Below are positions 8,704 through 19,200 of a DNA stretch of 40,310 nucleotides, in pieces. The stretch is from an uncultured Isosphaeraceae bacterium (lineage in GTDB: Bacteria; Planctomycetota; Planctomycetia; Isosphaerales; Isosphaeraceae), in the NCBI GenBank assembly GCA_937858365.1, contig CALLYK010000357.1, positions 1-40,310 of the forward strand. The letters run 5' to 3'. The position numbers and the translations under genes were made by a program. How positions within the stretch are numbered: the first letter of the stretch is position 1; every line of letters starts with the position of its first letter. The notes beneath the pieces were generated by a model. It was not told the origin of the DNA and did no database searches. It saw only the letters and a program-made list of their open reading frames with translations.

Positions 8704-8730
8704 ACCAAATGACCGAAATTTCCTTCGCCC

Positions 8731-9648
8731 TCACGGCGTGACGTCGCCCGGCCCCGTCACGCTCCCGAGAAGCACCCAAACCGTGCTGATTCCATTGAAC
8801 GTCGCATGCAGGGCGACCGGGGCGACCAGACTGCCCGTCCGCTCGTAAAGCCAGCCCAAGGCCAACCCCAACACCAAGAGCGGCACGGGTGCCGGCCAGT
8901 TCTCAACGTGGATCGCCGCCCAAAATAATGCACTGAACACGCAGGGTCTCCAGTCCCACCATGTCCCGCGACTTGCCGTCGTCTCGCACTCTCCTGAAGA
9001 CCCCTCAAACAAGCGTGCTTGCCCCGCCATGAAAATACCACGAAAAAGGAGTTCCTCGACCAAGGGGGCCGAGACCACGGCCGAGAAGGTCCCCAAAGCG
9101 GTCGTCGTCCAGGGGAGATCGGCGCGGAGAAGGCCCTCCATCGCGTGAGTGTTCTTCTGGAAGACTTGAAGAGTCAGCCAGTAGCAGGCGTAAACGGCGG
9201 GCAGCGTCAACCAACATCCCAGATAACCTCGGAGCAGATTGGCCCCGACTTGATCGGTCACAAGCCCGAAGTCACGTGGTCGAGCGCCGCTGGTCTGAGC
9301 CAGGACCCAGGGCACGACAATCAAGACCAGCGCGTTGCCGGCCAGGGTCAGCAGGACCATTTCCAGCGGGCTGAGGGTCGCGGGCGTCCCATCGGGGTTG
9401 GCGGGGGCCTTCCTCAGCCAGACGAAACCGACCACCACGACCCTTTGAAGGAGCATCCAGAGGAAGATCGCGAGGAAGGTCAGTCCCATTCCCCAGGGAA
9501 CGCGGGGCGTGCCCACGTTGGGCAGGACGGGTCGATGCCGGACCAGGCGGCCGACCACGAACGCGAGCGCCGTCGCCGTCGAGGCCAGCGCCACGACCAG
9601 AAAGACGAGGGTTGCCGGGGCGCGAAGGAGGTTTTCGATCGTCCGCAT
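8731..9648 (-). CDS. CPBP family intramembrane metalloprotease
   Basis: A 305-residue polytopic membrane protein of the CPBP/Abi (CAAX protease, Rce1-like) family. The catalytic motifs are all present: EELLFRG (Glu198, Glu199, Arg203), FWAAIH (His247) and HATFNG (His281, Asn285). About seven hydrophobic segments are seen, including residues 12-35, 53-78, 97-116, 139-162, 185-200, 237-248 and 255-288. The ATG at 9648 is preceded by GAGGGG at about 9 nt. In bacteria these proteases process or degrade membrane proteins or peptides; the substrate here is unknown. The gene is alone on its strand and divergent from tyrS. Confidence 0.9.
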   Translation of the reverse strand: MRTIENLLRAPATLVFLVVALASTATALAFVVGRLVRHRPVLPNVGTPRVPWGMGLTFLAIFLWMLLQRVVVVGFVWLRKAPANPDGTPATLSPLEMVLLTLAGNALVLIVVPWVLAQTSGARPRDFGLVTDQVGANLLRGYLGCWLTLPAVYACYWLTLQVFQKNTHAMEGLLRADLPWTTTALGTFSAVVSAPLVEELLFRGIFMAGQARLFEGSSGECETTASRGTWWDWRPCVFSALFWAAIHVENWPAPVPLLVLGLALGWLYERTGSLVAPVALHATFNGISTVWVLLGSVTGPGDVTP

Positions 9649-9673
9649 TCGGCCGTCCCCTCGGTTTCTGACC

Positions 9674-9702
9674 TTGGCTCATGGTAGCCGGCCCGGCACA
9701 AT
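9674..9702 (+). promoter_or_regulatory. Candidate tyrS promoter
   Basis: TTGGCT (9674-9679) and CACAAT (9697-9702) lie 17 nt apart, with about 50 nt to the tyrS start at 9759. The boxes match the sigma70 consensus only partly; position and spacing are the main support. Confidence 0.38.
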
Positions 9703-9758
9703 CGGGGTAGGGCGGGGCCGACCCGCCACCCATCCTTCGCGTCCCTGGCGGAAATGAG

Positions 9759-10982
9759 ATGTCGATGCGGCCGGTCGCCGAACAGTGGGATGTCCTCAAG
9801 CGCGGGGTTGACGCGATCGTCCCCGAGGCCGAGTTCCTCCAAAAGTTGGAACGCTCCGTGAAGACAGGCACGCCCCTGCGCGTGAAGTATGGCATCGACC
9901 CGACCGGCATCGACGTCCACCTCGGGCACACGGTCCCACTACGCAAGCTCCGCCAATTTCAAGACCTGGGCCACACCGCGATCATCATCATCGGCAATTA
10001 CACGGCCCTGGTGGGTGACCCCTCCGGCCGCGACGAGACCCGTGCATCGCTCACGCAGGCCCAGGTGGAGGCCAACGCGGTCGATTACTTGCGTCAGGTC
10101 GGACGGATCATCGACCTGGAACGCGCGGAGGTCCACCGCAACGGCGATTGGTTCGGCAACTGGTCCTTCCTCGAGGTTCTGGACCTCATGCGTCGCATGA
10201 CCCTGGGGCAAATCTCGGCGCGCGACGACTTCGCGAAACGGATCGCCGCGGGGCGTCCCGTTTATCTTCACGAATGTCTTTATCCGTTGATGCAAGGATG
10301 GGACTCGGTCGAGATTCGGGCCGACGTGGAACTCGGCGGCACCGAGCAGCTTTTCAGCCTGCTGGTGGCCCGCGACCTTCAGCAGGAGCGGGGGCAATCG
10401 CCACAAGTGGCGATGACCATGCCGATCCTGGTCGGCACCGACGGCACGCGCCGGATGGGCAAGAGCCTGGGGAACTACATCGGTGTGGCCGAGTCGGCCG
10501 AGCAGCAGTTCGGCAAGGTGATGAGCATTCCCGATGGACCCATGCGCCAGTATTTCACCCTGCTGACCGACTTGCCCACCGCCGAGGTCGAGCGCGTGCT
10601 CGGACCATCGGTCAACCCGCGCGACGCCAAGGAGGCGTTGGGCCGGGCCATTGTGGAGCAGTATCACGGCGCCGACGCGGCCGAACGGGCCGCGGGCGAG
10701 TTTCGCCGTCGGGCCCGGGGCGACGACCCGGACGATGTCCCCGTGGTCGAGATTTCCCGCGAAGAACAAGACGCGGATGGCCGAATCGTCGCGCCGACGT
10801 TACTCGTCCTGGCCGGCTTGGAGACGAGCAAGTCGAACGCGCGGCGTGTGATCGAACAAGGGGGCTTCAACCACGGTCCCGATCGTGAAGGCGTGACCGA
10901 CCCGAAGTCGGCCCTGCTCGTGTATGATGGCATGGTCCTGCGCGTCGGCAAGCGTAAGGTCGTCCAGGTCAAGCTCACGTGA
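9759..10982 (+). CDS. tyrS: Tyrosyl-tRNA synthetase
   Basis: A 407-residue class I aminoacyl-tRNA synthetase that charges tRNA-Tyr with tyrosine. The HIGH motif is HLGH at 54-57, following KYGIDPTG, and the KMSKS loop reads RMGKS at 232-236. QGWDSVEIRADVELGGTEQ is the tyrosine/tRNA-binding segment, and residues 340-407 are an S4 RNA-binding domain (LETSKSNARRVIEQGG). Length and RMGKS place it in the long TyrS type (about 400-420) rather than the E. coli K-12 form. The ATG at 9759 starts the family's N-terminus; its ribosome binding site is weak. The next gene follows after 67 nt. Confidence 0.96.
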   Translation: MSMRPVAEQWDVLKRGVDAIVPEAEFLQKLERSVKTGTPLRVKYGIDPTGIDVHLGHTVPLRKLRQFQDLGHTAIIIIGNYTALVGDPSGRDETRASLTQAQVEANAVDYLRQVGRIIDLERAEVHRNGDWFGNWSFLEVLDLMRRMTLGQISARDDFAKRIAAGRPVYLHECLYPLMQGWDSVEIRADVELGGTEQLFSLLVARDLQQERGQSPQVAMTMPILVGTDGTRRMGKSLGNYIGVAESAEQQFGKVMSIPDGPMRQYFTLLTDLPTAEVERVLGPSVNPRDAKEALGRAIVEQYHGADAAERAAGEFRRRARGDDPDDVPVVEISREEQDADGRIVAPTLLVLAGLETSKSNARRVIEQGGFNHGPDREGVTDPKSALLVYDGMVLRVGKRKVVQVKLT

Positions 10983-11049
10983 ATCCAGGGGCGGCGCGGG
11001 GCATCGCGGTCGCGGACTCGCCGCTCGTTCGTCTTGGGGGACCCTCTTG

Positions 11050-12126
11050 ATGGCTCGTCATGGTTTCGCGATTGTCGGTTGTGGCATGATCGCCGAGTTC
11101 CACACCAAGGCGATCAACGAGATCGCCGGGTCGGAAGTGCTGGCCGTTTTCGACAAGAACGCCGAGCGCGCGGCGAAGATCGCCTCGATGACGGCGGGGG
11201 CCAAGGTGTACGACGACCTGGACGCGATGCTCGGGCATCCGGGCGTGGACGTCGTCTGCGTTTGCACGCCCAGCGGCGCCCACCAAGGGCCGGCCGTGGC
11301 GGCGGCCAACGCGGGAAAACATGTCGTCGTCGAGAAGCCGTTGGAAGTTACCTTGCCGCGTTGCGACGCGATCATCGACGCCTGCGACCGCGCCGGCACG
11401 CGCCTCTGCGCGATTTTTCCGTCCCGCTTCACCAAGGCGAACCAGGAGCTGAAGGTGGCCATCGATACCGGCCGCTTCGGCAGGCTCACCCTGGGCGACA
11501 CCTATATCAAGTGGTGGCGCACGCAGGACTATTATGATTCCGGCGGCTGGCGCGGGACCTGGGAACTCGATGGCGGCGGTGCCTTGATGAACCAGGCGAT
11601 CCACAACGTGGACCTGCTGCAATGGCTGATGGGGGAGGTCGCGAGCGTTTACGCCCTGACCGGCACCCTGGCCCACACACGGATCGAAGTGGAGGACACG
11701 GCCGTCGCCGCGCTTCGGTTCAAGAACGGCGCTTTGGGCGTGATCGAGGCCGCGACGAGCGCCTATCCGGGAATCCTGAAGCGGACCGAAATCCACGGCG
11801 ATCGCGGTTCGGCCCGCGTCGACCAAGACGACATCACGCTTTGGGAGTTTCAAGAGAAGGTCCCCTCCGACCAGCACGTGTACGCGGCGATGGCCCACCA
11901 ATCGGGCCACAAGGCGGGGGCGAGCGACCCGCGCGGCATCACCCACATCGGTCACAAGGACCAACTGACCGACTTCCTCGAGGCGATCGACGAAGGCCGG
12001 GCGCCGTTCGTGGATGGTCGCGACGGGCGGAAGTCGGTCGAGATCATCCGGGCGATCTACCGGTCGGCCAAGATCGGCGCGCCCGTGACGCTGCCCCACC
12101 ACGACGACGGCCAGTACGGCCCTTGA
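11050..12126 (+). CDS. Gfo/Idh/MocA family oxidoreductase (cytosolic)
   Basis: A 358-residue NAD(P)-dependent oxidoreductase acting on a sugar, inositol or sugar-nucleotide type substrate. The Rossmann motif VGCGMIA is at 9-15, VVVEKPL (Glu95-Lys96-Pro97) is the family catalytic signature, and GGGALMNQAIHNVDLLQW carries the active-site His of the C-terminal domain. There is no signal peptide, unlike the Tat-exported relative at 31755. The frame opens at 10924 inside tyrS, but ATG 11050 has GGGGGA about 8 nt upstream and starts the first strand. It lies 31 nt before the acyltransferase gene, so a role in making an envelope sugar is possible but unproven. Confidence 0.9.
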   Translation: MARHGFAIVGCGMIAEFHTKAINEIAGSEVLAVFDKNAERAAKIASMTAGAKVYDDLDAMLGHPGVDVVCVCTPSGAHQGPAVAAANAGKHVVVEKPLEVTLPRCDAIIDACDRAGTRLCAIFPSRFTKANQELKVAIDTGRFGRLTLGDTYIKWWRTQDYYDSGGWRGTWELDGGGALMNQAIHNVDLLQWLMGEVASVYALTGTLAHTRIEVEDTAVAALRFKNGALGVIEAATSAYPGILKRTEIHGDRGSARVDQDDITLWEFQEKVPSDQHVYAAMAHQSGHKAGASDPRGITHIGHKDQLTDFLEAIDEGRAPFVDGRDGRKSVEIIRAIYRSAKIGAPVTLPHHDDGQYGP

Positions 12127-12157
12127 TTCCAGGCCATTCGTGATCGAAGGAGTGGTC

Positions 12158-13132
12158 ATGAAGAAGAAGCGCAACCCGGTCCTCGATTATTCCGTGTACC
12201 TTCTGGTCCGTGTCTTGGTGGGGGTCGCGCAGGCCCTGCCGATCGAACTCTGCTACGCGATGTCGCGTTTTCTCGCCGGCCTTGTCCATCACCTGGACAA
12301 GCGCCATCGTCTCGTCGCCCTGGACAACCTCAAGCATGCCTTCGGCGAAGAGCTGGACGACACCCAACGCGCACGGATCGTGCGCGGAGTTTATGAGCAT
12401 TTTTTCATGCTCGTGGTGGAGCTCATCCACATTCCGCGGCAACTCTCGCGGACGACCTGGCGCCGGCACATCCTGCTGACCGGGCAGGAAGAGGTGATTG
12501 AGCGCTTGCTCGACGGCGGGCCGGTGATCATGCTCAGTCCGCACTTCGGCAACTGGGAGATGGCCGGTTATCTCTTCGGGGTCTTCGGTTTTCCGCCCAC
12601 GTCGGTCGCTCGGACGCTCGACAACCCCCATCTCGACCGCTATCTCCGGGCCTTCCGCGAGCGCACGGGCCAGAAGCTCGTGGCCAAGAAGGGGGGCTAC
12701 GACGAGATGCTCGAGGTCCTCAAGGGGGGCGGCGTGCTCTCGTTCCTGGCCGATCAAGACGCCGGTCAAAACGGCCTCTATGTCAAGTTCTTCGGGCGGC
12801 CCGCGTCCACGCACAAGGCCATCGCCATTCTCGCGATCGAGTACAAGGCCCCCGTGGTGGTCGGCTCGGCCCGACGGATCGGGCCCGGCTTCCGCTACGA
12901 AGTGGCCTGCGACCGGATCATCGACCCGCGCGAATGGGAGGGCCGGCGCGACGACGTCGAGTGGCTCACGCAAGAGTACACCAGCGCCCTGGAAGCGGCC
13001 GTGCGTCGGGCGCCCGAGCAGTATCTTTGGCTCCACCGGCGCTGGAAGCATCAGCCCAAGCCGCGCGTGCGCAAGCGCAAACCAGGGCAGGTGACCGAGG
13101 AGAAGGCCCCGGGTACGGTCGCGACGGACTGA
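12158..13132 (+). CDS. LpxL/HtrB-type lysophospholipid/lipid A acyltransferase
   Basis: A 324-residue inner-membrane acyltransferase of the LpxL/LpxM family, which adds a secondary acyl chain to lipid A precursors. Residues 9-30 contain the N-terminal hydrophobic anchor. SPHFGNWE carries the catalytic HX4E (His129, Glu134), and the segments VARTLDNPHLDRYLRAFRE, LADQDAG, VKFFGRPAS and WLHRRWK are family-typical. AAGGAG with 5-nt spacing selects ATG 12158 over the GTG at 12140. Close spacing to the oxidoreductase implies cotranscription. Planctomycetes carry lipid A genes, so lipid A is a reasonable substrate; other acyl acceptors cannot be excluded. The lysine/arginine-rich C-terminus is longer than needed for the fold. 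Confidence 0.9.
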   Translation: MKKKRNPVLDYSVYLLVRVLVGVAQALPIELCYAMSRFLAGLVHHLDKRHRLVALDNLKHAFGEELDDTQRARIVRGVYEHFFMLVVELIHIPRQLSRTTWRRHILLTGQEEVIERLLDGGPVIMLSPHFGNWEMAGYLFGVFGFPPTSVARTLDNPHLDRYLRAFRERTGQKLVAKKGGYDEMLEVLKGGGVLSFLADQDAGQNGLYVKFFGRPASTHKAIAILAIEYKAPVVVGSARRIGPGFRYEVACDRIIDPREWEGRRDDVEWLTQEYTSALEAAVRRAPEQYLWLHRRWKHQPKPRVRKRKPGQVTEEKAPGTVATD

Positions 13133-13195
13133 ATCGGTTCGGTTGGACGGTCACGCCTCGACCCACTCGCGCCGAGTATCGACCCCATCAACGCA

Positions 13196-13225
13196 AAGGC
13201 CCCGATGGCGAACCATCGGGGCCTT
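13196..13225. terminator. Bidirectional hairpin terminator
   Basis: AAGGCCCCGATGG (13196-13208) and CCATCGGGGCCTT (13213-13225) form a perfect 13-bp stem with a CGAA loop. It lies between the ends of two convergent genes: the acyltransferase (stop 13132) and the giant protein (stop 13260). A-run then TTGCG on the minus side and TTCGACTTGCTT on the plus side give modest T-richness. This is the clearest terminator in the window. Confidence 0.85.
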
Positions 13226-13259
13226 CGACTTGCTTGATTGGACCGACGAGGGTCGTTGG

Positions 13260-16200
13260 TCAGTTGATCCGCATGGTGTAGGACCCGCCGGCGGCGCCGT
13301 CGCGGTTGCCGTCGAGGGCCAGGCCGGAGCTGTCGCGTACCGTGTCGCGGACGACCAGGCGGAGCGGGCCGGCCGGGACGCCCGTCCGAGCGGTCGTGAC
13401 CAGGGTCGCGGTGCGGTTGCCCGCGTTGTAGACCACCTGCCGGAGCGAGACCTGACGGTCAAAGACGACCTTGCCGTTGCGGAGGCGACGGCCGACGAAG
13501 AGCTGGTAGGCCCCCGTGTTGCTGACCGAGCCGCCGTCCATCCCCTCGTTGAACGTGATCGCCAGACCGGCTTGCGAGACCCGTCGGCCGCTGATCGTGG
13601 TGACGACCGACTTGCGACGGACCCCCACGACGACCGGCGGGTTGTTGCTCGGCGGCGGGCCGACGATCGGGTTCGGGTCGAGCCGGAAGGTGTCGCCGAA
13701 GCCGTCCAGGGGCGTTCCGTAGGCGTCGGTGACGGTGCCGGTCGGGATCGACATGTTGACCTGACCGGGCACGAACGAGCCGGACAGGTTGAAGACGGCC
13801 GTGAAGTTGTCGCGCCACGTGATCGACGTCGCGCGGGCCGGGTTGACCGGGTCCACGCCGGTGCCGCTGAAGACCAGGTCGCCGGGGACGACCGAGGCCC
13901 TATCGACGTTCCGCGAGAAGGAGACGACGACCTGGTTGGGGGCCCCTTGCGAGAGCGTCCCCAGGCTGATGCCGGCGGCCCTGGGCGAGCCGTCGGGCGA
14001 GATGGACGAGGTGATCACGCGGAACTGCCCGCCCAGCGCTTGTCCGCCGCTGCCTTGATACTCGAAGGCGCCCAGGTCGGCGGGGCCGCGGCCCGCGAAG
14101 CCCTGGCCCGGGATGTCGACCCGGCCACGACCGAGGAAGTCGGTCGGCGGGGCGAGCGAGGCGATGGCGTTGTCAATCGCGGCCGAGCCCAGCCTCAAGT
14201 TGAAGTTGCTGTCGGTGTAGAAGAAGCCGGGGCCGTCGAAGGCGGGACGCGGGTCGCGGGTGTTGACGAACTTCGGGTCGCCCACGAAGTTGCCCTGGGA
14301 GTCGGGGACCGGGCCCAGCGCGGCCGGGTCGAAGCTCCCCCCCACGCCCACCACGTCGTCCGTGTAGCTCGTCTGCGACGGGCCGTTCTCCCAGAAGAGG
14401 TTGTAGCGAAGCTGGGTGAGGCCGGGGGCGGTCGCCTGCACGGCCGCGCCGGCCGGGCTGGCCGCGCGATCGTTGTTGTAGGCGAAGATGTTGTTGGCGA
14501 TGTCGGCGGCGACCAACGTGCTGGGAGTCACGAGGACGCCCGTCGTGTTGAACAAGATCGTGTTGTTGTAGATCGTGGTCGGCGAGACGGTCCGGTAGCT
14601 CGTCGCCCCCGAGTCGTTGACGGCGATGCCCGTGAGGTTGCCGACCACCACGTTGCTCTGGAGCCTCGGGCCGGCCGTGTTCGGGCCGCTGACGCTCACC
14701 GAGATCGCCGTGCCCGCGTTGATGAAGTAGTTGCCGTCGATCAGGACGTCGGAGTTCGACAGCGAGAGACCGATCGAGGCCGGGTTGATCGGCCCGGTGG
14801 CGAGGTTGCCCACAAGGGCGTTGGCGATCGTGAAGCCGGACAACTCCGTGTCCAGGCCCGGGGCGCTGAAGAGGTTGTTGCCCAGGACCGTGACCGGCGA
14901 CTGGCCGTCCGGGGCGCGGATCACCGTGTTGAGGGCGTTGCCCATCACGAAGTTGCTGTCGGTGCTCGACGGGTCGGCCGAGAGCACGCGGACCTGCGAC
15001 TTCAGGGTGATGCTCTCGCGGTAGTCGCGCGGGGGCGGGCCGGCGAGGCTGCCGTCGGGAGGCAAAACCGCCACGATGTCGCCGATACCCGCCGCGTTGA
15101 TGGCCGCCTGGATCGTCCGGAAGGCGTTGTTGCGGCTGCCGTCCGGGTTCGCGCCGGTGTTGCCCGCGTTCACGTAGAACCGCTTCACCAGCGTCGGGTC
15201 GAAGACCGTGAAGATCAGGCTCGTGCTGCCGCTGACGATATTGCCCGCGATGTCCTTCACACCCGGGAACGTGATCCGATAGAGGTCGTTGGGCAGGTTG
15301 CCCGCCGACGTGTCGATCGCGTTGAACGTGAAGCGCTCGTCGCCGGTGGTCGTGAAGAGCGGCGTCTCGGTCCGGCTGTTCGTGTCGATGCTCAGGGTGA
15401 TCGGGTTGTTGAAGTTCCCCGTGCCGCCCGAGCGCTGGATCAGGATGCCCCCGCCGTTGGCCACCGTGTTGATCGTGGCGAAGTTGATGTTCTCGTTGAA
15501 CGAGAGCGTGACCGGGATGACCCGCGTGCCGTTGGCGTCCACCGAGGCCTGGATCAAGGTGCCGCTGGCGGGCGTGGCCCCCGTGATCGCCGGCGCGACC
15601 GTGTCCACCCAGAACTTGACCATCGCGTTGGGGTCGGTCGGGTCCGACGTGTTGCCGCTCGTGTTGGTCACGCGGACGCGGGCCAGGCTGTAACCCAGGT
15701 CGTCGGCCGTGCCGAGCAGACCGTCGGGACCGACGTTCCGAGGCGAGTCGGGCAGCGGCACCGAGAGCTGGACCCGGAACCGGCCGACCGAGTCGGTGAC
15801 GCCTGTGCCCGCGTTGAGGAGGTCGAACACGCCGTCACCCTTCGACGAGACGTCGATGACGACCGTCTGGTTGATGAGCGGGTTCGTCGGCGGGAAGACG
15901 TCGTTGACCTGGCCGATGAAGGCCGGCTGCGTGTTCGTCGTGACGTTGGTCCGCGAGCCGGTCACGGTCGCGGGGTCGAGCGTGAACGTGTTCGCCACCA
16001 CGACGGGCGAGTTCGTGTTGATGCTGAACGTCATCGTGAAGTTGCCGCCCGGGAAGCCGTCTCCCGAGGGCAGGGCCCGCTGCTGGCCGGTGTTGTTCAG
16101 GTTCTCGCCGTCCAGGGCGTTGCCGCTCGTGTCCCGCAAGACGTCCGCGCCGTCGCCGAAGAGGCGGAGCGAGTACAGGTCGTTGCTCAGGGTCAAACCC

Positions 16201-19200
16201 GCGGCCCCGATGTTGATCGTCAGGGTGCTCGTCACGGGGTCGTAGCCGAGCTTGCCGGCCAACGGGACCAACACGTCGTCGGGCGTGTTGAGCAGATGGT
16301 CGGGGCCCGCGCCGAAGAGCTGGACCGATTGGGGCGTGACCGAGCTGGGGTCGAGACGTTTGTTGAACGTGACGCTCAGGGTTTGCGGGTTCTTGTTGAT
16401 GCCGCCGATGCCCCCCGTGACGTAAATCGACGTGGTGTTGGTGGGGTTGTCGGTGGTCGCATTCACTCCCGTGACGACCGGGGGCGAGAGTTGGCGGTAC
16501 TCGAAGGCCCCCATGTCCAGGAACGGCTTGCTGCCGAAGCCGACGTTGGGGTTGCTCGCCGAGTCTTGGCGGAAGCGGCCGTTCTGGTCGCGCTCGCCGG
16601 GGACGGGCAGCCAGGAGAAGTAGCCGTCGGTCGTCGAGAAGTCGCCGTTGACCGCGCCGGGCGTGCCGGGCAAGACGGCCTGGAACTGGTCAAGGAACGA
16701 GCGCTCGGGGGACCCGGGCAGGGTCACGAGCTTGTTGGGGTCGGTGACGAAGGCCAGGCCGCCGAAGGGGTTGTTGCGGCCGGTGGTGTTGCGCACGCCG
16801 CCGGAGGCGTCCGGGGGCAGGATGGCGACCGGGTAGAGGGCGTCGCCGGCCGGAAGGGGCCCCATTTCGCTCCGGGCCGCGTCGATCGCGGGGGAGTCGG
16901 GACGGAGGTTGAAGTTGAGTCGGGCGGGGTCGAGGAACCGGGCGTTGCCGAACATCGGGAAGTTGTTGCCGGCGAACCCGCCCGAGCCCGTGATCGAGAT
17001 GTCGTTGGCGTTGTTGGAGAAGAGGTTGTACTGGGCCTGGCTGAAGTACTGCTGGCCGTTCGACTGGATCCCCAGCGTGCTGGAATTGGCGAAGATGTTG
17101 TTCATCGCCAGCCAGTACACGTGCGAGAGGCTGTTCTGGCCGTTGTTGACCGGGGCCTCCGTGTGCAGCGCCGTGCCGTTGCCGAAGAACGTGTTGTTGA
17201 GCAAGACGAGCTGCTCGGGGCTCTGGCCGACGTCGTTGTTGGTGGTCTCGGAATTGACGCGGACCCCTTCACCCGAGTTGAAGATCGAGTTGTTGTACAT
17301 GAACAGGGTGATCGGCTCGCCGCGGGCGCCGCTGCGCTGAAGGCCCCCGCTGAAGACGCCGAAGGGGGAGTTGACGATGCGGCGGACCAGGGCGTTGGCG
17401 TCGGTCGGATGGGCGAAGACCGCCGCGTCGCTCATGAACCCGATGTTCGAGTTCATGATCGTCATGGCCTGGGACGAGTTGTTCTGGTTGATCGGGTTGA
17501 CCCCCAGCTTCTGCGTCCGCCAGTTGTCGAGGTTGGTGATCGTGTTGTCGGCGTTGAGGTCCACGGCGTCGACGATCCCGCCGGACTGGATCTCGATCCG
17601 GCTCATGTAGCGGATGTCGGCGTCTTGGATGATGTTCCCCTGCCGGGGATCCAAGAGGTTGTACGAGAAGAGGGAGCTGCCGCCGAAGTAGATGTAGCCG
17701 CCGTCGCCGCGGGCCGGGGTGGTCAGGTTGCGGTTGGGGAAGGCCGGGTCGTTGTTGTAGATATCGAACATGTCGATACCGCGGACCCTGTGGCCGGCCG
17801 TGCCGTCGCGGAGGGACGTGATCACCACGGGGACGCGGGCCTGGCCGGTCGTCTCGTTGGCGCTGATGCCCAGGATGCGCAACTGGCTGCCGGCGCCCGT
17901 GTCCAAGAGCGGGTCCGCCGGCGGATCGACGCCGTCATCGACGTTGACGATGAACCCGGCCCCGGCGTTGGTCTCGGCGGTGTCGCCGTTGGAGCCGAAC
18001 GTGCCGAGGTTCCCCAGGTTGTGCGGGGCGTAGTCGTTCTGGGTCTTGACGATGACCGACTCGCCCGGGTTGGCGATCACCTCGCCGTTGGCCAGGACCG
18101 TGCCCGGCAGGGCGCTTTGGATCGTCAGCGTGATGGCCGGCTGCAACTGGGGCCCGAAGACGGCCGGGTCGGGCAAGGGGGGCGCGTCGGTGCCGAAGTA
18201 GGTATGACCGCCGAGGATGATCGAGCCGCGGAGCACGTAGGTCAGGTCGCTGGCGTCCCAGGTCGTGCTCACGTTCTGGTTGGGGCCGTCCAGGAGGATG
18301 GCTTCCGACGGCCGGATCAGCGGGCCGCCGACGTTCCCGTTGTAGAGGTAGCCGCGGGCCGTCACCACCGCGAGGCCGTCGATGTCGTTCCGCCGCATCA
18401 CGTTGCCGCGGAAGAACGGATGGCCCGAGGTGAGGGGGGTGGTCGGGTCGGCCGACAACATGCTGTCCGGGTCGATCTGGATCGCCGCGTCGAAGTTGTC
18501 GGTGAAGTTGTTGTTCGTGACCATCACGTAGGCGCCGGCCTGGAGCACGTCGGTGAGGGCCGCGAAGGTGCTCGAACTCCCGAAGGGCGTGGTGATGGCC
18601 AGGACCGATTGCGAGGGCGTGGTCGTTTCCGGACCGTTGGCCGGGCCGCCGCCGAAGCGGAAGTCGGCCTGATCGATGACCGCGCGGGCCCCGGCCGGCA
18701 CCTCGATACCGCCCCACCGCTGGAGGAAGTTGACGGCCCCCGGTCGCGGCTGGGTGCCCGTCCCGTCGTTGTTCGTGTCGCCCGCCGCCACGATCGTGTA
18801 GGTCTGGAGCGTGCGCGGGTCGGTGTACGTGGACGTCGCCGAGTCGTCGAAGAGGCTCGTGAAGATCACCCGGGCCGCGGTCGGGTTATACGTGAAACCC
18901 GGTGTCTTGGCGTTGTACGTGTGGTCGGCGTCCCACTTCCGGATAAACGTCCGGTCGCCGACGATCAGGCTCGAACCCGCGTCGGTCGCCCCTTGCAGGA
19001 GGACGATGCCGGCCCCGGGGGCCGACTTGATCACCATGCCCGGCGAGACGTAGAGCCGGTTCGACGTGAACGTCTGGAGGGAAAGGTCCTCGAACGACAT
19101 CCGATAACCCATCGCGAGCTGCGAGGCCAGCACGTAGGGGAACGGATTGTCGAAGGCGTAGTTCTGAGTGCCGCCCTGGGAGGAGAGGTTGTCGGTATGC

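Larger units (their letters stand above)
7652..8730. other. Gene-free region with several hairpins
   Basis: A 1079-base stretch without a believable gene. The open frames here on both strands lack family resemblance, ribosome binding sites and the codon pattern of the neighbours. Several inverted repeats are visible: 7729-7746 (6-bp stem), 7991-8035, 8387-8419 (8-bp stem), 8426-8445 (6-bp stem), 8591-8609 and 8654-8703. It lies between the ends of two convergent genes (the hslVU-linked gene and the CPBP protease gene), so it needs no promoter for either. Confidence 0.6.

Noticed and set aside
7757-8741. Open frames of 126-195 codons in the 7.65-8.73 kb gap
   Set aside because: They overlap one another in many frames, have no ribosome binding site, Arg/Pro-rich translations and no family resemblance.
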